From contig JAYRYJ010000001.1 of the NCBI GenBank assembly GCA_041917055.1, forward strand, positions 124,001 through 188,000: DNA of 64,000 nt. Reading direction: 5' to 3'. The notes under the pieces were generated by a model, which searched no databases, had not been told where the DNA came from, and worked only from the letters and a program-made list of their open reading frames with translations. A program made the position numbers and the translations under genes. The stretch comes from Pseudaquidulcibacter sp041917055 (GTDB taxonomy: Bacteria > Pseudomonadota > Alphaproteobacteria > Caulobacterales > Aquidulcibacteraceae). Below are positions 1 to 9,208 of this stretch, piece after piece (position 1 is the first letter of the stretch; each line of letters opens with the position of its first letter).

Positions 1-2756
1 TAGCTTAGGCCAAGCATATAGGTCGAACCATATTTCTCTTCACGAACAACGTTTGCACCCTGATACATAAAGAATGGTTCATTGGTAAGGTTAGAGCCTG
101 ATAATAGGATGTTCAAACCTTTTGCAGGGCCGTCTTGGAAAGTATAGCTGACTTGTGCGTCATACACAGATTCACCACGAACATTGCGGGTTTGTAGTGA
201 GTTTGTATAATCAGGAACCTCACCCACGAAATCACCACGATAACGGTTAGACACACGAACCGAGAAGCCATCTTTCTCATAGAAAATCGTGCTATTGATG
301 ATTTTCTTAGAAAGGCCAGGAACGTTTACTTCGCCAGTACCAGCAGGATTGATTGATGAATCATTGAACGAACCGGAAAGTAGAACACCAAAGCCATCAA
401 GCATCGGGCTTACAATTTCCAATGGAATTGATGCCGCGACTTCGACGCCGCTGATATTTCCGCCTTCACCATTGGTAGGGCCACCGATTGTACCGATTCT
501 GTTAGCATTTGCCAAAGAACAGATCCAAGTTCCGCCGCTCATAGCTTGTGAACCGTCTGAATTGTAGCAATTCGATGGAAGCGGTGCACCCGTGTAATCT
601 TTCAAAAGAGTTGCGTTATAAATGAATGACGTCAATTCTTTGTAGAATGCTGCCGCAGAAATGTAACCTTTACGACCGAAATATTTCTCAACAGAAAGGT
701 CATAAGAGTTTGATTTCCATGGTTTCAATTTGGCATTGCCGCCACCACCGGACCAGTAGATTTGTCGGCCTTGGAATACCGATGGAACGCCGGAATTGAC
801 AGTAATGCCATAACCAACACCACCTGACATGTCGTCCATACGTGGGCGAACAATTGCCGTGCCTGCACCGAAACGAACTTTCAAGTCAGATGCGACATCA
901 AGGTTCAAGTTCAAGCTTGGAAGATTATCAGTATATTCAGTGCCGTCCATAAAGTATGTCGTGCCGCCTTGGCCGCTGACATAAGTTGAGATAGCGTTTT
1001 GCTTAGTGTTGACGCTTTGGAAACCGACGTTACCGGTCAAAACCATGCCCGCAACTGTGGTGTCGATATTCGCCATCAAATAAGTAGTGGTTACAGTTTC
1101 ATCAACAGTCCAATTTTTCTTATCATTGTCACCACGGAATTGTGTGAAGCCGAAATATCCGCTGTCATACAATCCAAGTGAATCATAAGAAATCATGCCC
1201 GAGCCATTACCAAGGAATGAAGCATCAGTAACACCACGTCTGAAAGCAGCAGGAACCGAAGCCTGAGCAACTAGACCAGGAAGGGTGATTGCACCTTCTT
1301 CATTTACTTTGTTTTTGGTATGTTTGGTTTGGTTGACACCGAAAGTTACGCTGTCAAAAATCATGCCTGTCAAAGCGCGTTTTGCCGACAATTTAACAGC
1401 GGTCAATTCGTCAGTTACGGTTGGGTTTTTCACATAGCCCGCACGACCTGCCGCACCACCCCAACCTTTAGGGTCGGTTAGGAAAACATTGTCAAAGCTC
1501 GAATAATTCAATGCGCCAGTCAAAGCGTAAGAATTGTTTTCGCCGCGTTTGAAAGAAACAGTATCAGTTGCGCCAACGCCATTTGGGCCGGTGCCTGCTG
1601 TTGATTCCAAAATCAAATCTTCACGTTCAAGTCTTTGACCATTAGCGTCAAAGCCCAAAGTCCAATCATCGCCAAGTTTATAAGATGCATTAACACCCAA
1701 TTCGTCGATTTTAGAAGTTCTGCGGTTCGCATAATTCTCAACGATTACTTTAACATCGGTGAAAGTACCGCTGTCATAGAATAAGCCGTCGGAAGATTTA
1801 ACACCTGAAGAAAGTGTTGCGCCGCCCCATGCCAAAGGATACTCAAGGCGGGCAATTTGTTGAATTTCTTCAAAGTCCGAATGATAGGCGTCAATAACAA
1901 CGTTCAAATTATTGTTTGGTTTGGCTTCGATAACAGCCATGAAGCCGTCACGAACCAAAGTTGAAGACTGAACTTGGTTTTTCTGACCGCCAGGAAGGAA
2001 AGCGCCGTTTGCAGATGCAAGATTGCCGTCGCCCCATGGTTCGTCTTTTGTTGCTTGGTATGGCGATTTAGTGTGCGCATAACCAAGGGCAACACCCAAA
2101 GTGCCGTCTAGGAATTGGTTGATATAAGTGCCGGCATAACGATGACCAGTGTTTTCATAACCACCGATAGCGGCATCTTCGCTGTTTGCTTCAGCGCGAA
2201 CATTCAATGCAATAATTCGTTTGCCAACTGACAAAGGACGAACTGTCTGCAAATCAGCAGTACCTGCTACACCTTGGTTAACCATTGATGCGTTTGCAGT
2301 TTTGTAAACCAAAACAGCATTGATCAATTCAGATGGATATTGGTCAAACTCGACAGAGCGGTTGTCGTTTGTTGACACTTGCTCACGACCGTTAAGGGTT
2401 GTGACAGTATAATCAGGGCCAAGGCCGCGAAGGCTTAGAGATTGTGCACGACCATTTGTACGTTGCGCAGCAATACCAGGCAAACGTGCAATTGATTCGG
2501 CAATTGAATTGTCAGGTAATTTACCGATATCTTCGGCAAAAACAGATTCAACAATTGCGCTTGATTTTTTCTTGGCGCTGATTGAATCTTGGATACCCTT
2601 ACGGATACCGGTTACTACAACCACTTCACCTTCGGTGGTAGGGGGTGCAGTTTGTGCTAATGCTTGACCCGAAAAAGCAACACCCAAAGCAATAGCGCTT
2701 GCGCTAAGTGCTAAACGGCTTGCCTGCGAGATTCCCGCACGATTTGATTTCCTCAT
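1..2756 (-). CDS. TonB-dependent receptor, Xanthomonas/Caulobacter type (3' end outside window)
   Basis: Outer-membrane receptor that imports a substrate using TonB energy. About 918 residues are visible and no stop occurs before base 1, so the C-terminal end of the barrel is missing. The start at 2756 gives a signal peptide ending in a SGQALAQ-type cleavage site. A plug domain follows (EVVVVTGIRKGIQDS, then LPDNSIAESIARLPGIAAQR and SLRGLGPDYTVTTLNGRE), then a long barrel. The family assignment rests on the plug motifs typical of large Caulobacter/Xanthomonas receptors. It is divergent from a sugar transporter and a GH13 enzyme, so the substrate is probably a malto-oligosaccharide. The substrate is inferred from context only. 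Confidence 0.93.
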   Translation of the reverse strand, partial: MRKSNRAGISQASRLALSASAIALGVAFSGQALAQTAPPTTEGEVVVVTGIRKGIQDSISAKKKSSAIVESVFAEDIGKLPDNSIAESIARLPGIAAQRTNGRAQSLSLRGLGPDYTVTTLNGREQVSTNDNRSVEFDQYPSELINAVLVYKTANASMVNQGVAGTADLQTVRPLSVGKRIIALNVRAEANSEDAAIGGYENTGHRYAGTYINQFLDGTLGVALGYAHTKSPYQATKDEPWGDGNLASANGAFLPGGQKNQVQSSTLVRDGFMAVIEAKPNNNLNVVIDAYHSDFEEIQQIARLEYPLAWGGATLSSGVKSSDGLFYDSGTFTDVKVIVENYANRRTSKIDELGVNASYKLGDDWTLGFDANGQRLEREDLILESTAGTGPNGVGATDTVSFKRGENNSYALTGALNYSSFDNVFLTDPKGWGGAAGRAGYVKNPTVTDELTAVKLSAKRALTGMIFDSVTFGVNQTKHTKNKVNEEGAITLPGLVAQASVPAAFRRGVTDASFLGNGSGMISYDSLGLYDSGYFGFTQFRGDNDKKNWTVDETVTTTYLMANIDTTVAGMVLTGNVGFQSVNTKQNAISTYVSGQGGTTYFMDGTEYTDNLPSLNLNLDVASDLKVRFGAGTAIVRPRMDDMSGGVGYGITVNSGVPSVFQGRQIYWSGGGGNAKLKPWKSNSYDLSVEKYFGRKGYISAAAFYKELTSFIYNATLLKDYTGAPLPSNCYNSDGSQAMSGGTWICSLANANRIGTIGGPTNGEGGNISGVEVAASIPLEIVSPMLDGFGVLLSGSFNDSSINPAGTGEVNVPGLSKKIINSTIFYEKDGFSVRVSNRYRGDFVGEVPDYTNSLQTRNVRGESVYDAQVSYTFQDGPAKGLNILLSGSNLTNEPFFMYQGANVVREEKYGSTYMLGLS

Positions 2757-3277
2757 AAATGTAACTCCCAGCTTGCAATATTCCGAAAACGCTCGGTAAA
2801 GGCAAAGTTACAAAGCCGAAAACGCGATTTAGACACAGAATTTTCGGTTTTTGCAAAACTTTGCAAACATTAGATGCCTCTAATTCGAGAATAAATGCAT
2901 TAAAATTTGGCAATTGTCCATATCAAAATGCAAAAGACTGCAAAAATATTTCGCATTTACATAAAAAAATACGGTTTTTGCAGTGCAATAATCCTCATTT
3001 TGCAATGCATTATCCGCGATTTGCAAGTTTTTGCAAAATTTTGCAAAGAATTCTCATTTGGGTGAAATTCTCTAAATTTTCCATTCTTTCAACAAGTCGC
3101 TCCATCGCAATTTTGTCTTGGCGGCAAAAATGCATGGAAAATTCTCGATTCCAAATTTTGCAAATTTTTGCAGATTGTATTTTGAATTTTCGCCTTGCAT
3201 TACAGGCCAAAATAAACAATACTTTTAAAAAAATTACAGTTTTTGCATAATCAGAACAAATCATAGAGGCGAGGAAA
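2757..3277. promoter_or_regulatory. Divergent control region with 10-bp-phased TTTGCAAA sites
   Basis: Non-coding, A+T-rich 521 bp between the receptor and the transporter operon. The self-complementary octamer TTTGCAAA and close variants recur with exact 10-bp steps. There are two at 2850-2867, separated by AC. Three GCAA cores lie at 3023, 3033 and 3043, and two GCA cores at 3160 and 3170. Further single copies are seen near 2980-3005 and 3245. Paired TTTGCAAA half-sites resemble LacI-family operators, but no regulator gene is in view. Open frames across this region only translate the repeats. Confidence 0.6.
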
Positions 3278-4741
3278 ATGGAAAAAGCGCGCTATTCCCC
3301 TATGGGGCTTTTTAATCTGTCATTTGGGTTTTTCGGCATTCAGATTGGCTTTGCTTTGCAAAACGCCAATATGAGCCGTATTTTCCAAAGCCTTGATGTT
3401 AAACTCGATGATTTGGCCTTTTTATGGATTGCCGCGCCCTTAACCGGATTATTGGTGCAGCCAATTATCGGGTATTTCTCCGATAGAACTTGGGGGAAAT
3501 TGGGTCGTCGTCGTCCATATTTTTTGGCGGGTGCTATTCTTGCGGCACTTTCATTATTCGCTATGCCACTTGCGCCTGCGCTTTGGTTTGCAGCAATGAC
3601 ACTTTGGATTTTGGACGCAAGCCTTAATATTTCCATGGAGCCGTTTCGTGCCTTTGTCGGCGATAATTTGCGCGAAGATCAACATACTCAAGGCTATGCA
3701 GTTCAAACCGCTTTCATCGGTTTAGGCGCGGTTGTCGGCTCATTATTTCCTTATATCCTAAGTCATTTAGGTGTTAGCAACGAAGCCGCCGGTGGTGGAA
3801 TTCCCGATAGCGTCAGATTCAGTTTTTGGTTCGGTGGATTTGCCCTTTTCGGTGCAATCCTTTGGACGATTTTGACAACCAAAGAATACAGCCCCGAAGA
3901 AATGGCGGCGTTTGAAAAGAATGATGCCAATGAAACCCATTCCAACGCTAAGCCACCAATCTTGCACGGCGCAATCTGGGCTGGACTTGGCGCAATTGTT
4001 ATTGCACTTGTCGCACCGCTTGGCTTGAAGAAAGAGATTTATCTTTTAGGCGGAATTCTATTGGTTTTTGGCGCGCTATTGATTTATTCAAACCTATTAC
4101 ACGCAAAATCCGGCAATTTTATTCAAGGCATAATGTCTGATTTATTATCAATGCCGGAAACCATGCAAAAGCTCTGCGTAACCCAATTTTTCTCTTGGTC
4201 CGCGCTTTTTATTATGTGGATTTATACAACCCCAATTGTTGCCCAAAGTGTGTTTGGCACCACAGATTCCGAAAGCGCACTATTCAATGAAGCGGGAAAT
4301 TGGGTCGGGGTGTTGTTTTCGGTCTATAATGGTGTCGCTGCAATTGCAGCGCTTTTGATTTTGCCAATCCTGTCAAAATCTATTGGTCGCGCAAAAACCC
4401 ATGCGATTTGCCTTTTGATTGGCGCGCTTTCTTATGCCTCATTCTTTGTGATTAAGGATAAAAATTTGCTTCTGATTTCCGAAGTCGGTGTTGGCATTGC
4501 ATGGGCATCAATCCTTGCCATGCCATATTCAATCCTTGCCAGCACTTTGCCACAAAGCAAATTGGGCATTTATATGGGCATATTCAATATTTTCATCGTT
4601 ATTCCGCAATTATTGGTCGCGACCGTAATGGGTACGATATTAAATAAATTCTTCCCTAACGAACCGGTTTACACAATGGCCTATGCCGCCGGTTCAATGG
4701 CAATTGCCGCAATTTCGATGCTGCGCATCAAAAATGTATAG
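3278..4741 (+). CDS. MFS sugar transporter (GPH/sucrose-maltose symporter-like)
   Basis: Inner-membrane transporter of 487 residues with about 12 hydrophobic segments. The loop GYFSDRTWGKLGRRRPY after the second or third segment is the characteristic signature of sugar:cation symporters of the sucrose/maltose type. The start at 3278 is supported by GAGG a few bases upstream. The GH13 gene begins 7 bp after the stop, so the two are co-transcribed. With the divergent TonB receptor they form an outer membrane - periplasm - cytoplasm glucan route. Maltose or malto-oligosaccharide as substrate is inferred from the neighbours. Confidence 0.88.
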   Translation: MEKARYSPMGLFNLSFGFFGIQIGFALQNANMSRIFQSLDVKLDDLAFLWIAAPLTGLLVQPIIGYFSDRTWGKLGRRRPYFLAGAILAALSLFAMPLAPALWFAAMTLWILDASLNISMEPFRAFVGDNLREDQHTQGYAVQTAFIGLGAVVGSLFPYILSHLGVSNEAAGGGIPDSVRFSFWFGGFALFGAILWTILTTKEYSPEEMAAFEKNDANETHSNAKPPILHGAIWAGLGAIVIALVAPLGLKKEIYLLGGILLVFGALLIYSNLLHAKSGNFIQGIMSDLLSMPETMQKLCVTQFFSWSALFIMWIYTTPIVAQSVFGTTDSESALFNEAGNWVGVLFSVYNGVAAIAALLILPILSKSIGRAKTHAICLLIGALSYASFFVIKDKNLLLISEVGVGIAWASILAMPYSILASTLPQSKLGIYMGIFNIFIVIPQLLVATVMGTILNKFFPNEPVYTMAYAAGSMAIAAISMLRIKNV

Positions 4742-4748
4742 GTGAAAA

Positions 4749-6104
4749 ATGAAAACACTTCTTCTTTCATTCACTGCTTTGGCCTTGAGCGCGTGTGCCT
4801 CAACCGACACGGTTTCATATCAACCAAAACCTTATATTGAATTGAAAAACCCTGAATGGACAAAAGACGCAGTTCTATATCAAATCAATACGCGCCAATT
4901 CACGCCAGAAGGCACTTTTAAGGCGGCAGAGGCGCAATTGGATCGTCTCAATAAAATGGGTGTTGATATTGTTTGGCTTATGCCAATTCATCCAATTGGG
5001 GTCAAAAATCGCAAAGGTTCACTGGGTTCGCCATATTCTGTCAAAGACTTTTTTGGTGTAAATCCTGAATTTGGCACCATGGAAGATTTGAAATCTTTCG
5101 TAAACAAGGCCCATTCCTTGGGAATGCATGTAATTCTTGATTTGGTCGCCAATCACACTGCTTGGGATAATCAAATGGTTTCGAATCATCCTGATTGGTA
5201 TGAAAAAGATTGGCGCGGAAACTATCACCCCACACCGTGGTGGGATTGGTCTGATATTATTGACCTTAATTATGACAAAGCTGATTTACGCGAATATATG
5301 ACGCGCGCAATGGTCTATTGGGTGAAAGAAGCAAATATTGACGGTTATCGCGCCGACGTCGCGGGATATGTACCGCTTGATTTTTGGGAAACCGCGCGAG
5401 CGCAAATGGAAAAAGTAAAGCCTGTCTTTATGCTTGGCGAATGGCAAGAGCGTGATTTGCATAAAAAAGCTTTCGACGCCACCTATGCTTGGGATTGGTA
5501 TAATACCGCCCATAATGTTGCCCAAGGCAAAGGTGACGCAACTTCATTCTATGGATATTATTCCGGCAATGAAAGTGCCTGGCCTTGGGGATCAATGCGC
5601 ATGGCATTCACTGAAAACCACGACAAAAATGCGTGGGAAGCCACGCAATATGAGGCGTTTGGCGACGGCCTGAAGTCAATAATCGCGCTTTCATTCTTGG
5701 GCGAAGGCATTCCAATGATGCATAACGGGCAAGAGGCATGCAATAAAAAGCGCCTTGAGTTTTTTGAAAAAGACCCAATAAAATGGCAAAAATGCGATCT
5801 CGAAGACCATTTCACCAAATTAATCGCCTTCAAATCTGCAAACCCCGCCCTTCATAACGGCAAATGGGGTGCGCGAATGGTGAAAGTCGAAAACAATAAT
5901 CCCCAAAAAGTCTTTAGCTTTGTGCGTATGAAAGATGGCAACAAGGTCTTGGGCGTTTTCAATTTCTCAAACCAAGTGGTCAAAGTGAAATTCACCGATG
6001 ATTTGCCAATTGGTGATTACAAAGACTTAGACGGCAGGGCAATTAAGATAACAAATGATGAATTGACCCTTGACCCTTGGGGCTTTTTGGCACTTTCAAA
6101 ATAG
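4749..6104 (+). CDS. GH13 alpha-amylase family lipoprotein
   Basis: Alpha-glucan hydrolase or transglycosylase, 451 residues. The N-terminus is a lipoprotein signal with lipobox LSAC (Cys16), which predicts a membrane-anchored periplasmic or surface enzyme. All four GH13 regions are visible: DLVANH (131-136), GYRADVA with Arg201 and the nucleophile Asp203, MLGEW with the acid/base Glu231, and TENHD with His291 and Asp292. The TIM barrel is followed by a short beta domain. Its position after the MFS gene argues for trimming oligosaccharides before uptake. The exact specificity (alpha-amylase, neopullulanase or glucosidase) cannot be read from sequence. Confidence 0.92.
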   Translation: MKTLLLSFTALALSACASTDTVSYQPKPYIELKNPEWTKDAVLYQINTRQFTPEGTFKAAEAQLDRLNKMGVDIVWLMPIHPIGVKNRKGSLGSPYSVKDFFGVNPEFGTMEDLKSFVNKAHSLGMHVILDLVANHTAWDNQMVSNHPDWYEKDWRGNYHPTPWWDWSDIIDLNYDKADLREYMTRAMVYWVKEANIDGYRADVAGYVPLDFWETARAQMEKVKPVFMLGEWQERDLHKKAFDATYAWDWYNTAHNVAQGKGDATSFYGYYSGNESAWPWGSMRMAFTENHDKNAWEATQYEAFGDGLKSIIALSFLGEGIPMMHNGQEACNKKRLEFFEKDPIKWQKCDLEDHFTKLIAFKSANPALHNGKWGARMVKVENNNPQKVFSFVRMKDGNKVLGVFNFSNQVVKVKFTDDLPIGDYKDLDGRAIKITNDELTLDPWGFLALSK

Positions 6105-6129
6105 CAATATAAAAATGTAGAAACGCGAA

Positions 6130-6170
6130 AGGCGCCCGACATTTTATCGAGCGCCTAGACGTTTTCGTCT
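6130..6170 (+). terminator. Tandem hairpins after the GH13 gene
   Basis: Two adjacent hairpins: AGGCGC at 6130-6135 pairs with GCGCCT at 6151-6156, and AGACG pairs with CGTCT across a TTTT loop at 6157-6170. They lie 26 bp after the GH13 stop. There is no long U tract, so the role as a terminator or 3'-end stabiliser is tentative. Confidence 0.5.
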
Positions 6171-6286
6171 TACCGGGAGGGGAAACCGGATGTGTCGTCG
6201 TTCAGAAATACCGCAATTTCAAACCCCACATTCAGTGTGATTCGAATATCCCTGAAAACTTCGAACTGCTGCACTTATGCCACACG

Positions 6287-6317
6287 TTAAATATTTTCGC
6301 AAGTAAAAAATATTTAA
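6287..6317. repeat. Perfect 11-bp inverted repeat between convergent genes
   Basis: The arm at 6287-6297 (TTAAATATTTT) is exactly complementary to 6307-6317, with a 9-nt loop. It is nested inside a wider, weaker inverted repeat (ACTTATG at 6273-6279, CATAAGT at 6344-6350). ATGCCACAC occurs twice as a direct repeat (6277, 6336). It lies between the convergent GH13 and dehydrogenase genes, so it could be a bidirectional terminator. The rest of the 6105-6431 gap shows nothing else recognisable. Confidence 0.55.
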
Positions 6318-6431
6318 TTCGCAGAAGTGTCATATATGCCACACATAAGTCAAGCGAGTGATGTTTTTCAAATGCGGCCAGACGCAACCGCAAACCCCCA
6401 TAGCCAAATCAACACGCCATTAATGCTTCAA

Positions 6432-7475
6432 TTATCGCCCTATAAGTTTTTTCGCTTGTTCATCTGCAATAATTGCCGGCGAAACTTTGGCTGTTATGGC
6501 CTCTTTCAATACATTTTCCAAAGTGTTCGGAATGCGTGAAACATGCGCGATAACCGCCGTTTCGTTGTAATTTCCGCCGACTTCATAGGCAACATTAATT
6601 ATGCCGCCTGCATTAACGACATAATCCGGACAATAAAGAATGTCGCGTTTAACCAATTCATCGCCATGGCGATTTTCTGCCAATTGATTATTTGCCGCGC
6701 CACAAATGATTCCTGCTTTCAAATTTGGAATTGTGACATCATTAATAATCGCGCCCAAAGCGCATGGCGCGAAAACATCCATATTTTGGGCCATAATTTC
6801 CTTGGTTTCGACAAATTCGCCACCCGCTTTTTGCGCGGTTTCTTTCGCACGATTTATGTCGATATCGGCAACCAATACTTTGGCACCGGCTTTGCCAAGG
6901 CGAATTGCCAAATCCGCGCCAACGGCGCCCGCACCCTGCACTCCGATTGTCAGGCCGCTTAAATCTTCACGCCCTAATTTGATTTTTACGGCGCATTCGA
7001 TTGAAAGAAAGACGCCAAGGGCGGTCATCGGACTTGGTTCGCCACCGAAACCCAATTTTGGATCTCGCCCGAAAACGTGTTTGGTCTTTTTTGCGATATT
7101 TTCCATATCTGTCAAAGTCATACCGACATCTTCTGCCGCAAGGTATTTGCCACCCAAATCCTCAATTTTTTCGCCTAGAGAATGCATTAATTCCGGAGTC
7201 TTATCGGTTTTGGGATTACCAAATAAAATCGCTTTGCCGCCACCCAATTTAAGGCCCGCCATCGCGTTTTTATAAGACATGCCGCGCGAAAGGCGCAAAA
7301 CATCTTTGATTGCGCTTTCGCTGTCGCTATAGGGCTGCATTCTTACGCCGCCTGCAGATGGCCCCAAATGGGTCGAATGAACCGCGATAATGCATTTTAG
7401 TCCGGTCTGTGGATTGGTCGCGAAATAAACGCCTTCATGATTGTCAAAATCTGGATGATCGAAAAAACTTGCCAT
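6432..7475 (-). CDS. Leu/Phe/Val-type amino-acid dehydrogenase
   Basis: NAD-dependent oxidative deaminase of the Glu/Leu/Phe/Val dehydrogenase superfamily, 347 residues, the usual length of leucine or valine dehydrogenases rather than glutamate dehydrogenase. The substrate-binding and catalytic lysines lie in MSYKNAMAGLKLGGGKA (Lys69, Lys81). The Rossmann motif is GVQGAGAVG, and ICGAANNQL is conserved. Start supported by GAGGA upstream. It probably opens branched-chain amino-acid catabolism in the cytoplasm. Substrate preference among Leu, Val and Phe is not resolvable here. Confidence 0.9.
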   Translation of the reverse strand: MASFFDHPDFDNHEGVYFATNPQTGLKCIIAVHSTHLGPSAGGVRMQPYSDSESAIKDVLRLSRGMSYKNAMAGLKLGGGKAILFGNPKTDKTPELMHSLGEKIEDLGGKYLAAEDVGMTLTDMENIAKKTKHVFGRDPKLGFGGEPSPMTALGVFLSIECAVKIKLGREDLSGLTIGVQGAGAVGADLAIRLGKAGAKVLVADIDINRAKETAQKAGGEFVETKEIMAQNMDVFAPCALGAIINDVTIPNLKAGIICGAANNQLAENRHGDELVKRDILYCPDYVVNAGGIINVAYEVGGNYNETAVIAHVSRIPNTLENVLKEAITAKVSPAIIADEQAKKLIGR

Positions 7476-7595
7476 TTATTATTCCTCAAAGTCCCAATAT
7501 TACGAAGATTCACGAATGAAAAGGCCATAAAACCTCATTCGCAATCCGATTTCATTTCTTGCGCCAATCACGCGCAACAGCGCAATATTTTTTCA

Positions 7596-8555
7596 TCATG
7601 AGTGAAACTTAGAGATTTCCATTGCGTAATTGCGTAAAGTCGCAATAAGATTTTCCGGAAATATTAATTTTATTCGGAAATTTGCGCCAAGAATATATCT
7701 AACAAGGTTTAAGTCTTGGTCATAGGTAATATGCGCCATTATCGGTTTGGCAAATACAGAATCTTTCACAATTTCAGTTTTGGTGATTTTTAAAAAAATT
7801 GATTCACCCAATTTCTTTAAATCATCGGCATCAATCATCAGGATTGCGTTTCGCTCAAAAATTCTTTCATAAAAATTTTCCAAATGGGCATTCCAAAAAT
7901 CTTCTAGGACGAAACCTTTCGGCAGCTTGGCTTCTTTATTGACAATTTCAAAATTCGAAATCCTGTCAATTTTGAAAACCAGCTTCTTTAACCCATTGAA
8001 TGCAACTAAATAATATTCATTGCCTTTAAAAACCATGCCAAGCGGCGAGACTTCCCAGCTTTTTGCTTGCGACCAGCTTTCATATTGAAACGCAATCGCT
8101 TTTTCATTAATCAAAGCACGGGTTAAATCTTGCAAAAATTGTGGCTGCTTTTGATTGAAATACCAAGGCGCAAAATCAAAATGAAATTTTTGCGATATTG
8201 CATCGGCTTTTTCCCGTTTATCCTTTGGCAAGGACAAGAGCACTTTGTTAGTTAGGGTTTTAGCTGCACTTCCAAGGCCTAGCATTTGTGCCTGTTGCGG
8301 TAAGCCAAACAGAAAAATGGAGGCCGCTTCATTGTTTTCTAACCCGTTTAATTGGGTTTTGAAGCCTTCGAGCAATGAAATGCCGCCCCCAGGGCCACCG
8401 TCGCCATAGACCGGAATGCCGGCGGCACTTAATTCATCAATATCGCGATAAATCGTGCGAATTGAAACCTCAAATTCACGCGCAAGATCTATTGCACGCA
8501 CTTTGCCGCGCAATTGTAAAATTATCAAAATTGCCAACAATCGTGATGCGCGCAT
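7596..8555 (-). CDS. HTH-WYL (YafY-type) transcriptional regulator
   Basis: Regulator of 319 residues from the ATG at 8553-8555. A longer frame adds about 23 hydrophobic residues that the family lacks, so the internal start MRASRLL is preferred. An N-terminal DeoR-like helix-turn-helix (VRAIDLAREFEVSIRTIYRD, about 19-38) precedes GDGGPGGGISLLEG, typical of YafY proteins, and a C-terminal WYL sensor domain. It is divergent from the DUF1579-like gene, with a palindrome between them, which suggests control of that gene and itself. The ligand is unknown. Confidence 0.88.
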   Translation of the reverse strand: MRASRLLAILIILQLRGKVRAIDLAREFEVSIRTIYRDIDELSAAGIPVYGDGGPGGGISLLEGFKTQLNGLENNEAASIFLFGLPQQAQMLGLGSAAKTLTNKVLLSLPKDKREKADAISQKFHFDFAPWYFNQKQPQFLQDLTRALINEKAIAFQYESWSQAKSWEVSPLGMVFKGNEYYLVAFNGLKKLVFKIDRISNFEIVNKEAKLPKGFVLEDFWNAHLENFYERIFERNAILMIDADDLKKLGESIFLKITKTEIVKDSVFAKPIMAHITYDQDLNLVRYILGANFRIKLIFPENLIATLRNYAMEISKFHS

Positions 8556-8564
8556 AAAAAATGA

Positions 8565-8581
8565 CTGACATAAATTGTCAG
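8565..8581. promoter_or_regulatory. CTGACA-N5-TGTCAG palindrome, likely WYL operator
   Basis: A perfect 6-bp inverted repeat with a 5-bp spacer (8565-8570 and 8576-8581) in the 61-bp gap between the WYL regulator and the gene at 8617. Its central position fits an operator for the divergent pair. Confidence 0.6.
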
Positions 8582-8616
8582 GGAAATCAATTATTATCGC
8601 AATCGAGAGGATTGAT

Positions 8617-9201
8617 ATGACCATGAATTACGAAATTTCTAAGCGAAACCTAATCACAGCTGCAATTGCAGGCCTAAGTCTGTCAGTTTTATTGAATGGG
8701 GGAAAAACAATGGCGGATGAAAAGCCTAAAATACTGAATGGAAAAATCGGTGAATTTGATTTTTTGACCGGAAGCTGGAAAATAAAAAATCAACAATTAA
8801 AAAAGGGGAGCAAAGATGAATGGGAATATTTCGACGGTGAGGCGACAGTTGTATCAATACTAAATGGCCTAATCAGTATCGAAGAATTGCTAATTCCCTC
8901 AAAAAACTTTTATGGAATGGGTTTGCGCGCACTTAATCTTGAGACCCTTCAATGGGCAGACCATTGGGTTAATGCCAAATCCGGTATCGTTGGCGAGCCA
9001 ATGCTTGGCAATTTCATAAATGGTGAGGGAATTTTTATTGTTGACGATATGCAAGGGGATATTCCCGTAAAATATATTTCCGCCTGGGACGAAATCACCA
9101 AAAATTCATGTCGTTGGTATCAAGGCACGTCTTATGACGGCGGAAAAACATGGGAAAAATCTTGGATAATGCAATGGAAACGTTCGAAAAAAGCGAAATA
9201 A
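8617..9201 (+). CDS. DUF1579-like protein, exported?
   Basis: A 194-residue protein. The start at 8617 is chosen because GAGAGG lies 6 bp upstream; the upstream in-frame start has no Shine-Dalgarno site. Residues 5-35 look like an export signal containing an S/K-R-N motif. The body has the lipocalin-like DUF1579 pattern: FLTGSWKIKNQ, then GEATVVSILNG, YGMGLRALN and SYDGGKTWEKSW. Such proteins are small-molecule-binding barrels of unknown function, often beside WYL regulators. No reaction can be assigned. Confidence 0.72.
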   Translation: MTMNYEISKRNLITAAIAGLSLSVLLNGGKTMADEKPKILNGKIGEFDFLTGSWKIKNQQLKKGSKDEWEYFDGEATVVSILNGLISIEELLIPSKNFYGMGLRALNLETLQWADHWVNAKSGIVGEPMLGNFINGEGIFIVDDMQGDIPVKYISAWDEITKNSCRWYQGTSYDGGKTWEKSWIMQWKRSKKAK

Positions 9202-9208
9202 TTCGCAC

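Noticed and set aside
2861..3264. Overlapping open frames on both strands (about 129 and 84 codons)
   Set aside because: They lie in the repeat-rich control region and translate the TTTGCAAA repeats into recurring ILQ/KIL segments. No ribosome site and no protein-like composition.
6327..6539. Plus-strand frame of about 70 codons overlapping the dehydrogenase end
   Set aside because: Shadow of the minus-strand gene plus palindromic spacer; no ribosome site.
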